This document shows positions 35,130-46,100 of a DNA stretch of 64,000 bases, one piece after another. Position 1 is the stretch's first letter, and every line of letters starts with the position of its first letter. Below the pieces are notes generated by a model. It did not search any database, was not told the DNA's origin, and saw only the letters and a list, made by a program, of their open reading frames with translations. Source of the DNA: DASTYK01 sp964384585. GTDB lineage: Bacteria; Gemmatimonadota; Gemmatimonadetes; Longimicrobiales; RSA9. The stretch lies in NCBI GenBank assembly GCA_964384585.1, contig CAYLME010000001.1, positions 15,086 through 79,085 of the forward strand, written 5' to 3'. The position numbers were made by a program, and so were the translations under genes.

Positions 35130-35155
35130 GACGCGCCAGCCCTGTTGAGCGTTGG
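35130..35155 (-). promoter_or_regulatory. Candidate ECF autoregulatory promoter
   Basis: On the minus strand CCAAC (35155-35151) and CGTC (35133-35130) are separated by 17 nt, the spacing and AAC/CGTC core of many ECF promoters. It lies directly in front of the sigma gene. Such short motifs arise often by chance in this GC-rich DNA. Confidence 0.35.
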
Positions 35156-35349
35156 AAACGAGCGCAGCGGGCAGGTATGCCGCAGCCAGCGTCAGACACC
35201 GGTGCGGGCAGGCGCGTTCCAGTCATGGCAGGAAGAAATGCGGTGCGCCGCGGGGTGGACGGGCGCTGGCGGACCTGCTCACTGCAGGCGACCGGGCTCC
35301 GTGACGGCCGGGCATTCGGCAATTCTGCCCGGTGGTCGCCGGGGGTGGG

Positions 35350-35739
35350 TCAGGACTGGCCGCGTGTCGTTACCTCGATCACGCCGCCGACATGCCCGGT
35401 GCCATAGCGCGTGGTCGCGTCGCTCGCGCTGAGGAAGCGCATTTCCTGCACGTCCATGCTGCGCAGGCTGCGCAGCACGTCCGGCGTGCCGTAGCGCACG
35501 CCGTTCACGTATACGACCGGAAGGCTGGAGCTGGGATCCTGGATCGAGGTCTGGCCTCGCGGCGACAGGAAATGCGGCCGCAGTTGCTGTACTACTTCGT
35601 ACGCCGTGCTGACGTTGACCGATTCGATCTCTGCCCGCGTGATCAGGTTGCGTGCGCCGAGGGATCGGCTCCTGCCGCTGCTGGCGCAGGCACTCACGAG
35701 AAGCGCAAGCAGCACGAGATAGGAAATCCGCCGAATCAT
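35350..35739 (-). CDS. Small lipoprotein with TonB-plug-like domain
   Basis: 129 residues: lipoprotein signal (VSAC, Cys18), then LITRAEIESVNVSTAYEVVQQLRPHFLSPRG, PVVYVNGVRYGTPDVLRSL, VQEMRFLSASDATTRYGTGHVGGVIEVTTR. The order 'I..I...A.D.L..LrP..l', 'V.vDG', 'V..I..l..a.A..rYG..a.GGvI.I.T' is that of a TonB-receptor plug domain, but no barrel follows. Many such free-standing plug lipoproteins exist in Gemmatimonadota (recollection). Function unknown. It is 224 nt upstream of the ECF sigma gene on the same strand; an imperfect hairpin at 35308-35332 may end its transcript. Confidence 0.75.
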   Translation of the reverse strand: MIRRISYLVLLALLVSACASSGRSRSLGARNLITRAEIESVNVSTAYEVVQQLRPHFLSPRGQTSIQDPSSSLPVVYVNGVRYGTPDVLRSLRSMDVQEMRFLSASDATTRYGTGHVGGVIEVTTRGQS

Positions 35740-35941
35740 CGGATGGCTCCGTCAGGGGTATGCGCGATTCTACCGCCGCGAGCGCTTCGGCCGCAACGGG
35801 ATCGGGACGGATCTGCGCCGGCGATGCGTTGCGGCGCGTGGGACACGGATGTACGGTTCCCTACACCTCACAAGGATGCGCCCGGCACCGCACGCCGATT
35901 ACGCGTGCGGCCGCCGTCGCCAATCACGCCCGGAGAAGCTC

Positions 35942-37528
<1,587 letters not shown>

Positions 37529-37538
37529 CCTGTTCATC

Positions 37539-37860
37539 AACCGCTGAGCGCGCGAAGGACGCTGAGGTTCAACAGCAACGGAATTTTACGACTGAGGACA
37601 CAGCGGACACGGAGTCTGCGTTGGCTGCGTGAAGCGCAGCGACAGTTGCGGATTTCTTTTTTGGGTTGCTTTCCGGACGGCGAAGGTTGATCGCGTTGCG
37701 TCACCTGCGTGGACGTGGAAGCTGACTACAACAAGGGTATGCCAGCTGTGCATCGCAACAGCGGATTCGCGGTGAGTTGCTCCGTGTTCTCTGTGCCCTC
37801 TGCGGTAGAAGAATTCCGTTGCTGTTGGTTTCTCAGCGCCCTTTGCGCCCTCAGCGGTTA
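37539..37860. repeat. 322-bp low-GC element with long inverted terminal arms
   Basis: Left arm 37539-37614 and the reverse complement of right arm 37780-37859 align over their whole length: both begin AACCGCTGAG, share the identical 16-mer CAACAGCAACGGAATT, and end ACACGGAG. The 165-bp centre (37615-37779) has no reading frame of note and includes a T6 run. Base composition is visibly lower in GC than all neighbours. There is no transposase. It could be a non-autonomous mobile element (MITE-like), an extragenic palindrome family or a long hairpin RNA. It fills the whole gap between the M20 gene and the frameshifted gene. Confidence 0.7.
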
Positions 37861-37870
37861 GACTGGAGTT

Positions 37871-39126
37871 CTATCGAGGTGGCAGGACATCGTGCCCGGC
37901 CAGGTCCCGGTAGGTGGCATAGCCGCCGCTGCGAACCCGGTCGATGAAGCTGCCGGCGGGTTGCGCGAGCTGGACGCTGCCATAGCCGGGAACGGCATGG
38001 CTGGCGAGTGAGGGTGGGCCGCCGCGGAAGACGGAGCGGATGAAGAGGGCGTCGTCGTGCCAGGGGAGCCGGGCAACATTGTCGGCGAACGCTCCGAAGG
38101 TGCCGCTCCGGAACAGGTAGTACTCGACGTTGGACGTGTAGAACACGCGCACTTCAGTCTCGTCCGCCTGCAGCTCTTCGGCGATCGCGCGCAGCGCATG
38201 CGTGCCCGAGAAGTCACCGATGACCGGGATGATCCTGTCCTGCTGCTGCATCTGACGCAGGTACCGGTAGGATGCCTCATCGACGAACGCGCCTGCAGCA
38301 ACGCCGTTGCGATCCGTTTCTGTCAGGAGGTCGCGCAACGTGGGATAGTGTGCCAGCGGTGCGCGGCCGTGACTTTCGAAACGCAGTGACAGGCCCTGCG
38401 CGGCGAACGCCTGGTGTATGCGCGCGATCGTCGCGTGGTCCTCGTCGTCGAGCGGATAGCCGTAACGCTCGATGCGCGCCCGCACATCGCGCTGCACGCG
38501 CGCCAGTTCCTCCGGATCCGCCGGCGTGCTGTCGATCCACCTGACGATCTCCTCCAGCGTTTTGTCGCCCTGGTCATCCGGATCCGCCGATGCGACTGCA
38601 GACCTGGAACACCGGACGCAGTCTGCGCAGGTGAACCGGCAGAATGGATACTGCCCGATACGGCATCGCGATCGTGCGACGCCAGCGATCGGCCGGTCAG
38701 ACCGGCCAGGTATGCCACTCGATCCGGGGAGCGTTCGAACAATGCCTTGAACAACAGGTGCACCAGCAGGTTGTCGCGGCGAATGTCCAGAATGTACGCG
38801 ACATGCGGTCGCAATAGCGCGATGTACGCGAAATTCTGATCGGGGCCGACGCCGATGTACGCACCGCCACCGGCGCGCACGCGCAGTGCGGGCGCCACGT
38901 GCAGGTAGGAGCGCTCGTTCGAGATGAGGTTGTCGGTGTCGAAATAGCCGCCCGGCTCGGACAGGCGGAGGATATGCGCGCCGAATGTCGTGTCACGCTG
39001 CACGCGCGGGCCGGCCGAAACCAGCTCCCACGGCAACGACTCCAGCGACCGCGGCGGCGCCACGAAGAGTACGCCGCCCAGCACCATGGCCAGTACCGCC
39101 GCCACTGCAATCGATCGCGTACGCAT
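37871..39126 (-). pseudogene. Frameshifted conserved hypothetical protein
   Basis: Two minus-strand frames make up one protein. The first (39126 down to about 38600) has a signal-anchor then WELVSAGPRVQRDTTFGAHILRLSEPGGYFDTDNLISNERSYLH, AYIGVGPDQNFAYIALLRPHVAYILDIRRDNLLVHLLFKALF and YLAGLTGRSLAS. The second, shifted frame picks up at DDQGDKTLEEIVRWIDSTPADPEELARVQRDVRARIERYGYPL and runs to 37871. Both halves look conserved, and the linker near 38590-38610 is where the frame changes. From memory this resembles the LIC_10091 family (methyltransferase-like, function unknown). A real inactivating frameshift or a sequencing/assembly error are both possible, since an assembly gap is 100 bp away. Confidence 0.65.
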
Positions 39127-39226
39127 GGATGGTCCTCCGCTACGGCCGGAAAATGGAGTATACCGTCGTACTCACGGCTGCGGCAGCATTTTTTTCGTCA
39201 CGGCGCGCGTTGCGTCCGGCACTGCA

Positions 39227-39326
39227 NNNNNNNNNNNNNNNNNNNNNNNNNNNNNNNNNNNNNNNNNNNNNNNNNNNNNNNNNNNNNNNNNNNNNNNNNN
39301 NNNNNNNNNNNNNNNNNNNNNNNNNN
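39227..39326. other. Assembly gap (100 N) beside degenerate tandem repeats
   Basis: Exactly 100 N, the default filler for a scaffold gap, so real length is unknown. The right flank (39327-39390) is a run of degenerate copies of GACYGGACCT; the left flank has a T7 run. The stretch 39127-39410 holds no gene that I can support. Confidence 0.9.
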
Positions 39327-39410
39327 GACCGGACCTGACCGACCGAACCTGGCGGACTGGGCCTGACGGACTGGACCTTACCGGGCCGGATGATCGTAGA
39401 CGGAGCCTGC

Positions 39411-39932
39411 ATGCGGTATTTCCTCATTTTCGCCGTCATCCTCGTCGTCACCCCGGCCGCAGCCCGGGCACAGGGGATCGCAGTCGAAGGTGGCGGCACC
39501 TGGCTCGAGGGGCGCGACGACATGGCGCTCTCCTGGGGCCTCGGGCTGTACCTCCCGACGGGCGATCGCACGATCGCCGGCATCCACTACGTCCAGTGGA
39601 CGGAGGGCGACGGCACCGACCGGCTCGAGCGCTGCGGCGAGGATGGCTGCCACGGCGCAGGCCTGCACCTGCTCTACCGGGTCGCCGGCAGCACGAGCTA
39701 CGGCTGGTTCCTCGGCGGCGGAATCGACCTCTACGAGCGCGTGGTGCCCGCGGCGGATGCCGACGAACACGACAGCGAGTACCTGGGTGCCTGGTCCCTT
39801 GCCACCCTCGTCGCCCGCGGCATCTCCGACAACCTGTCGGTATACGCACGTGGGGTCATTAGCTCCCGCACCCCCGAGATCGACCTGCGCAGCGCGTACG
39901 TCCACGTCGGCCTGGTCGTCCGCCCCTTCTGA
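39411..39932 (+). CDS. Small outer-membrane barrel-like exported protein
   Basis: 173 residues: signal MRYFLIFAVILVVTPAAARAQ, then alternating strands (IAVEGGGTWLEGRDDMALSWGLGLYLPTGD, RTIAGIHYVQWTEGDG, GAGLHLLYRVAGSTSYGWFLGGGIDLYERV, SLATLVARGISDNLSVYARGVISS) and a terminal SAYVHVGLVVRPF ending in Phe. This pattern fits an 8-stranded outer-membrane barrel. Two Cys near residues 75-81 may form a loop disulfide. GGAGCC is 5 nt before the ATG. It immediately precedes the GbsR/RND operon but its stop lies before that operon's promoter. Confidence 0.7.
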   Translation: MRYFLIFAVILVVTPAAARAQGIAVEGGGTWLEGRDDMALSWGLGLYLPTGDRTIAGIHYVQWTEGDGTDRLERCGEDGCHGAGLHLLYRVAGSTSYGWFLGGGIDLYERVVPAADADEHDSEYLGAWSLATLVARGISDNLSVYARGVISSRTPEIDLRSAYVHVGLVVRPF

Positions 39933-39951
39933 GCCGCCGCGCGTCATCTTC

Positions 39952-39991
39952 ATCGTACAGTATTGACTGTACGATCTGGATTGTTTATGGT
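39952..39991 (+). promoter_or_regulatory. Promoter with overlapping perfect palindromic operator
   Basis: A perfect 10+10 inverted repeat (ATCGTACAGT at 39952-39961 and its complement at 39966-39975, 4-nt spacer) overlaps a -35 box TTGACT (39963-39968). A -10 box TATGGT (39986-39991) follows with the ideal 17-nt spacing. It lies 32 nt before the GbsR/MarR-type regulator gene, so autorepression of the efflux operon by that regulator is the natural reading. Confidence 0.75.
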
Positions 39992-40022
39992 TCGCGCGTC
40001 GGGCTGACCAGGAGTGGACGGT

Positions 40023-40502
40023 ATGGGTATGGACGAACGGACCGAGCAGTTCCTAGAGCGGATGGGGCAGCTTTTCGAAGCGGAGGCCGGACCGCGGATC
40101 GCGGGCCGGCTTTTTGGGTTGCTGGTACTGACGCCCGGTGCGCTGTCGCTGGACGAGATTGCCGAGGAACTGCGGGTGAGCAAGGCAAGTGTGAGTGCGA
40201 ACGCGCGCTTGCTGGAGTCGATGCACATGATCAGCCGGGTTACGCGGCCTGGTGATCGACGCGACTACTACGAGGTGACGGAAGACACGCAGCGGCGCAT
40301 GATCGAGATGCGCATGGAGCGGCTGCAGCAGTTTCGCGAGGTGTTCGAGCAGGGGCTCGACACGGCAGCGGCGGAGGAATCGGTGGTGCGTGAGCGGCTG
40401 CGGTCATTCGGCCGTTCGTTCGAGGTGATTACGGACATGATGCGCCGGTTGCGCGAGGACCGTGATGCGGTCGCGCCGGGCGGATCACGGGGGAACATAT
40501 GA
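40023..40502 (+). CDS. GbsR/MarR family transcriptional regulator
   Basis: 159 residues: FLERMGQLFEAEAGPRIAGRLFGLLVLTPGALSLDEIAEELRVSKASVSANARLLESMHMISRVTRPGDRRDYYEVT is a winged helix-turn-helix of the GbsR branch, with the family 'aGRi.gyLll' helix, 'SkasvS' recognition helix and 'GdRr.yYe' wing. A helical dimerisation tail follows. The ATG at 40023 has GGAG 8 nt upstream; an ATG two codons later is possible. Its stop overlaps the TolC start (ATGA), placing it at the head of the RND operon that it probably represses. Confidence 0.9.
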   Translation: MGMDERTEQFLERMGQLFEAEAGPRIAGRLFGLLVLTPGALSLDEIAEELRVSKASVSANARLLESMHMISRVTRPGDRRDYYEVTEDTQRRMIEMRMERLQQFREVFEQGLDTAAAEESVVRERLRSFGRSFEVITDMMRRLREDRDAVAPGGSRGNI

Positions 40503-41974
40503 GAGTGAGGACGTGGCTGGCGGCGGTGGTCGGGTTCGGTCTGCTGATGGCGCCGGACATGGCATCTGCGCAGGTCGTCGCGGCGCGTGACACGATCGGG
40601 CTGAGCCTGGAGGAGGCGCTCGATCGGTCGCTCGAGCGTTCGGAAGAGGTCCGTATCGCTGCAGCGCAGGCGGATCGTGCCGGGGCGGAGGTGGGTGTTG
40701 CGCGCTCGAACCTGCTGCCGCAGGTGAACACGCAGCTGGCCTACACGCGCACGCTGCGCTCGGTGTTCCAGGGAGGCGGCTTCGAGATCCCGGACAGTCT
40801 TCGTTTCGAGCCGGACAGCGCGGCGTCGGTAAGCGAGCGACTGCGCTATCTCGAGGAGAACGTACCGAATGCCGCCTTCGAGTCGCTGGGCAGCCTTTTC
40901 ACGAATCTCCCGTTCGGCCAGGAGCACGCGTGGAACGCCATTGCGACGCTGCAGCAGCCATTGTTCGCGCCGGCGGCCGTATCGGGCGTGCAGCTGGCGC
41001 GCCGTGCGGCGGAAGCGGCGCGCGCGTCGTACGAGGAAGCGGTATCGGATGTGACGTTGCAGGTGACGCAGGCGTACCTGAACGCGGTGCTGGCTGAGCA
41101 GACGGCCGAGATCGTTGCGGCGAGCGTCGAGCTTGCGCAGGCGCACCTGGCGCAGGTTCGCCTGCAGTTCGATGCAGGCGTTGCATCCGAGCTGGACGTG
41201 CTGCGTGCGGAAGTCGAGCTGGAGAACCTGCGACCGCAGCTGGCGCAGGCGAACAACGGGCGCGACCTCGCGGTTGCGAACCTGAAGCGGCTGGTGAACA
41301 TACCGGCGAGCACGGAAGTGCGGCTGACGACATCGTTGACGGGCGCGGGCGCACTGGAAGCAATGGCGGTCGACCTTCCCACGCTCGCGGAAGCCGACGC
41401 GGTACTGGACAGCCGTGCGAGCGTGCGTGCGGCGCGTGCGAACGTCGCGATGATGGAGGAACAGGCGGACATCGCACGCTCTGCGTTCCTGCCTTCTGTC
41501 TACCTGCAGGGCAACATGGCACGCCAGGCGTTCCCCAACGGCTTCATGCCGGGCGGCAACGACTGGCGTGATGACTGGAACGTCGGCTTCGCCGTGAGCT
41601 GGCCGTTGTTCCAGGGCATGCGTCGCAAGGCCGAGGTCGATGCGGCGAACGCGCAGGTTCGCCAGGCGGAGCTGCAGACGGCACAGCTCGAGGAGGGCGT
41701 GCGTCTCGAGTATGATGGTGCACTGCGCGAGCTCGAGCGTGCGCGTCTGCAGATGGACGCCGCCGGCACGACGGTGGGTCAGGCTCAGCGCGTCTATGAG
41801 CTGACCGAGCTGCGCTTCCGCGAGGGTCTCGCTACGCAGCTCGATGTATCGGATGCACGGCTCGCGCTTCAGCAGGCGCGACTGAACGAAGTAACGGCAT
41901 ACCACGATTATCATCTCGCGCTGGTGAATGCGCTGCGCGCGCTGGGCCGGCCGGCAACGGAGCTGGTCCGCTGA
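40499..41974 (+). CDS. TolC family outer-membrane efflux protein
   Basis: 491 residues: signal ending PDMASAQ, two OEP repeats: SLEEALDRSLERSEEVRIAAAQADRAGAEVGVARSNLLPQVNTQLAYTRT, SDVTLQVTQAYLNAVLAEQTAEIVAASVELAQAHLAQVRLQFDAGVASELDVLRAEVELE, the mid strand WNVGFAVSWPLFQGMRRKAEV, and TQLDVSDARLALQQARLNEVTAYHDYHLALVNALRALG. It is the outer-membrane duct for the RND pump encoded two genes downstream. The start ATG overlaps the regulator stop by 4 nt. Confidence 0.93.
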   Translation: MRVRTWLAAVVGFGLLMAPDMASAQVVAARDTIGLSLEEALDRSLERSEEVRIAAAQADRAGAEVGVARSNLLPQVNTQLAYTRTLRSVFQGGGFEIPDSLRFEPDSAASVSERLRYLEENVPNAAFESLGSLFTNLPFGQEHAWNAIATLQQPLFAPAAVSGVQLARRAAEAARASYEEAVSDVTLQVTQAYLNAVLAEQTAEIVAASVELAQAHLAQVRLQFDAGVASELDVLRAEVELENLRPQLAQANNGRDLAVANLKRLVNIPASTEVRLTTSLTGAGALEAMAVDLPTLAEADAVLDSRASVRAARANVAMMEEQADIARSAFLPSVYLQGNMARQAFPNGFMPGGNDWRDDWNVGFAVSWPLFQGMRRKAEVDAANAQVRQAELQTAQLEEGVRLEYDGALRELERARLQMDAAGTTVGQAQRVYELTELRFREGLATQLDVSDARLALQQARLNEVTAYHDYHLALVNALRALGRPATELVR

Positions 41975-41993
41975 GCGGATCGTGGAATCGACA

Positions 41994-43163
41994 ATGAGAA
42001 CGGAACGACACGTGACCATACAGAACAGTCAATCGATGCGCGCCGGCGCAGTGCTCGCTCTCGTCGCGCTTCTTGCCGCGTGTGGTGGATCTGACCAGCA
42101 GGCGCAGGCGACGGTGGACACTTCGGACGTCATCGTGCTGCAGCCGACCGACGTCGCAACTGCACAGCTCGAGAGTGTTGCGCAGGGCGTGCTGCTGACG
42201 GGCACGCTGAATCCGTATCGCATCGCGGAAGTGCGCGCACAGGTGCCGGGCATGGTTTCGGCGATCCGCGTGGATCGTGGCGATCCCGTGTCGGCGGGCC
42301 AGGTGATGGCCGTGCTCGACGCGCAGGGCATCCGCAGTTCTGCGGCGGGCGCGCGAGCGCAGGTAGCGGCGGCAGAGGCGAACCTCGCGCTGGCGCAGCA
42401 GCGCTACGAGTCATCGCGCAAGCTGTATGAGGCGGGTGCGATTTCGCAGATCGACTTCCAGGCGGCACAGGCGGCGCTCGAAGCCGCGCGCGGCCAGCTT
42501 GCCGCGGCGCAGGCGCAGTCGGCGAGCGCTTCGGAATCCGCACGACAGGCCACGATCACCGCGCCGTTTGCCGGCGAGGTGAGTTCACGGATGGTGAACG
42601 TGGGTGAGGCCGTCAATCCGGGGCAGGCGCTGTTCCAGGTCGTCAATTCGACGGCGCTCGAGCTTGCGGGTCAGATCCCGGTGCGCGCGGCGTCCAGCGT
42701 GCAGCGCGGTCAGCCCGTCGAGTTCACGATCGACGCGTATCCGGGCCAGGTCTTCGTTGGTGAAGTCGAGCGCGTGGAGCCGATCGCGGACCCGACGACG
42801 CGCCGTGTCGGCGTGTACCTGCGCATGCCGAATACGGGTCGCACGCTGGTCGGCGGGTTGTATGCGACGGGCCGCATCGTGACCGGCGCGCAGGACAGCG
42901 TCATCGTCGTCCCGGCGCAGGCGGTGCGCGAGCAGGGTGGCGGCACACACGTGTGGGTGATCGCCAACGACGTACTCGAGCAGCGGCCGGTTACGGTCGG
43001 CAGCATGGATCGGTCGCGCGGTACGGCAGGAATCGTGTCGGGCCTGCAGCCGGGTGAGCAGGTGCTGATTGCACCGGGCAATGCCCGTGCTGGCACGCAG
43101 GTTCGTATCAGTGGCGTGCCGGCAGCGAGCCCGGCGGAAGCAGAGCCGGAGGCACAGCGATGA
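41994..43163 (+). CDS. RND efflux periplasmic adaptor lipoprotein
   Basis: 389 residues: signal with lipobox LAAC, then barrel-sandwich halves (VRAQVPGMVSAIRVDRGDPVSAGQVMAVLDAQG and ITAPFAGEVSSRMVNVGEAVNPGQALFQVVN) around an alpha-hairpin, a beta-barrel (PVEFTIDAYPGQVFVGEVERVEPIADPTTRRVGVYLRM) and membrane-proximal domain (VIVVPAQAVREQGGGTHVWVIANDVLEQRPVTVGS). MacA/AcrA-like HlyD family. Links the RND pump to TolC. It starts 19 nt after the TolC stop; its stop overlaps the pump start by 4 nt. Confidence 0.93.
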   Translation: MRTERHVTIQNSQSMRAGAVLALVALLAACGGSDQQAQATVDTSDVIVLQPTDVATAQLESVAQGVLLTGTLNPYRIAEVRAQVPGMVSAIRVDRGDPVSAGQVMAVLDAQGIRSSAAGARAQVAAAEANLALAQQRYESSRKLYEAGAISQIDFQAAQAALEAARGQLAAAQAQSASASESARQATITAPFAGEVSSRMVNVGEAVNPGQALFQVVNSTALELAGQIPVRAASSVQRGQPVEFTIDAYPGQVFVGEVERVEPIADPTTRRVGVYLRMPNTGRTLVGGLYATGRIVTGAQDSVIVVPAQAVREQGGGTHVWVIANDVLEQRPVTVGSMDRSRGTAGIVSGLQPGEQVLIAPGNARAGTQVRISGVPAASPAEAEPEAQR

Positions 43164-46100
43164 GTCATGACAACGGGTCGCGTGATGCGACGCCTCATGG
43201 ACCGACGCCGCCTGAGCGCGGCCCGACGGGCGCTGACCACCAGGAAGCGCTCGGTGGTGGCCTGAGCGGCACGTCGATCCGGCGGCCAATTTTCACGCTG
43301 ATGATGATGCTCGGCCTGATCGTGCTGGGCCTCTTCAGCTACAACCGACTGCCGATCGACCAGTTCCCGGACGTCGAGATTCCGGTCGTCGCCGTGCAGA
43401 CGATCTATCCGGGTGCGAGCCCGGAGACGATCGAGCGCGAGGTGACGCGCCCCATGGAAGAGGCGTTCAACCCCGTCGAGGGCGTGGACCGGATCTCGTC
43501 GAACTCGCTCGAGGGTGCGTCACTCATCATCGTCGAGTTCGAGCTCGGCCGTGACAACGACCAGGCGGCCCAGGACATCCGTTCGCGCATCGAAGGCATC
43601 CGGCGGACGCTGCCGCAGAGTATCGAGGAGCCGATCGTCAGCAAGTTCGACTTTGCGGCCCAGCCGATCCTCTCGCTGGCGCTCGCATCGAACAACCTGA
43701 GCGTGCCCGACCTGACGCGCCTTGCCGACGAGGACGTGCGGCGCGCGATCGAGTCGGTGTCCGGTGTCGGTAACGTCGACGTTGCGGGCGGCCTGTTGCG
43801 CGAAGTGCGCGTGTTCGTCGATCCGACGCAGCTCGATGCCTACGGCATCTCGACCGGCGAGGTGATCGGCGCACTGCAGCGCCAGAACATGGAGATCCCG
43901 GCGGGCCGTGTGGAGCGGGGTGTGTCGGAGGAGCTCGTGCGTGTCACGGGCCGCGTCCAGGACGCGAGCGATTTCGAGAATGTCATCGTTGCAACACGCA
44001 ACGGCATGCCGATCCGGCTCAGCCAGGTCGCGCGCGTGCTCGATGGCACCGAGGAGGAGCGATCGGTCGCGCTCGTCAACGAGCGCCGGGCAGTGTCGCT
44101 CGACGTAGTGAAGATCTCGGGCGCAAACACGGTCCAGGTCGCCGACGAGGTGAAGGAGCTCATGGGTGAGCTGCAGACGACGCTGCCGCAGGGTGTCGAG
44201 CTGATCCTCGTGCGTGACAACTCCGAGGTCATTCGCCACTCCGTCGAGGACGTGATCTTCGAGCTCATACTCGGCGCGATCCTGACGATCATCGTCGTCA
44301 TGCTGTTCCTGAACGACTGGAAGGCGACGGTAATCACCTCGCTTGCACTGCCGGTTTCCGTGATCTCCGCGTTCATCCTGATGAACGCGCTGGGCTTCAC
44401 GCTGAACGTACTGACGCTGATGGGCCTCTCACTCTCCATCGGCATCCTGATCGACGACGCGATCGTCGTGATCGAGAACATCGTGCGGCATCGCGAGATG
44501 GGCGAGGACCATTTCACTGCTGCCGGTCTCGGCACGCGCGAGATCTTCCTCGCGGTCATGGCGACCACGCTCTCGATCGTTGCGGTGTTCGTGCCCGTCG
44601 CGTTCATGGGCGGCATCATCGGCCGGTTCTTCTTCCAGTTCGGCATGACAGTCGCCTGGGCGGTGCTCGTATCGCTGTTCGTTTCGTTCACACTGACACC
44701 GATGCTCTCCGCCTGGTGGGGCGTCGAGCCGCAGACGGCAGGTCAATCGAAGAACCCGCTGTCACGGCTGATCGCTCGTTTCAACCGCTGGTTCGACCGG
44801 CTGGCGGACCGCTACCGCGCTGTCATCGAATGGGCACTCAACCACCGCAGGGCGACGCTCGGCATCGCAACCGCTTCGTTCGTCGGTGCGTTCCTGCTGT
44901 TCCCGTTCATTGGCGGCGGCTTCATGCCGGAGTCTGACGAGGGTGCGTTCGCCGTAGCGTTCGAGACACCGGAAGGCAGCTCACTGGCATACACGGAGTC
45001 GAAAGCGCGCCAGATGATCGATGTGCTCCAGCAGTTCGAGGAGATCGATTACCTGTACACGACGATCGGCGCGGGCGCGACGGGGACCGTCACCACCGGC
45101 AACATCTACGTTGCACTCACCGGCCTGGGTGAGCGCGATCGCAGCCAGCAGCAACTGATGGTGGCGGCGCGCGAGGCACTGCGTCCCGTGTTCGGCGTGC
45201 AGACCGCGATCATCGCCGCGGACAACATGGCGCAGAAGCCGCTGCAGGTGCAGATCATGGGTCCGGATGTAGACGAACTGCAGCGCCTGTCCGACGAGGT
45301 CGGCGAGCGCATGGCGCAGATCCCGGGCGTCGTCGATATCGAGCAGTCGCTCGGCCAGCCGCGTCCGGAGTACCGCATCGACGTGAACCGCGACCTCGCG
45401 AGTGAGCTCGGCCTCGACATCGGCCAGATCGCGGCAACCGTTCAGCCGCTGCTCGCGGGCCAGATCGCAACGACGTGGCAGGACCCGTCGGGTGAGGAGC
45501 GCGACGTCGTCGTGCAGGTCGCGCCGGAACAGCGCGCGTCGGTCGACAACCTCGAATCGCTGCCGATCGCGACGAGCACCCGCTCGGATCTCGGCGCGGC
45601 CGCCACCGTACCGCTCGGCCAGATCGCACGCATCGAGCGCGGATCCGCACCGGCACAGATCGACCGCATCGATCTTGCGCGCGTCGCGACCGTCAGCGCC
45701 TCCCTGCTGCCGGATCTGTCCGTGTCCGAGGCATCGGCCGCCGTGCGAGCGGCAACGGCCGAGATCGGTGAGCAGAATCCTGCATATCAGATCCGGCTGG
45801 GCGGTGAGACGGAGCAGCTCGAGGAGACCGCGGGCTACGTCATCGAGGCGATCCTGCTCGCGATCATCCTGATCTTCCTGATCCTGGCGTCACAGTTCGA
45901 GTCGCTGACGCAGCCGTTCGCAATCATGCTCGCACTTCCGCTTTCGCTCGTGGGCGTGCTGCTCGCGCTGCTGCTTACGGACGACACGCTGAACATGATG
46001 TCGATGATCGGTGTGATCATGTTGATGGGACTCGTGACGAAGAATGCGATCCTGCTCGTGGACAACGCGAACGAGCGACGGTCGCTCGGCGCCGACCGGT

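Noticed and set aside
38899..39862. Open frames running through the first N run
   Set aside because: They exist only because N codons are read as X; not evidence of a gene.
40268..42019. 583-residue antisense frame opposite the GbsR and TolC genes
   Set aside because: Arg/Leu/Gln-rich shadow without motifs.
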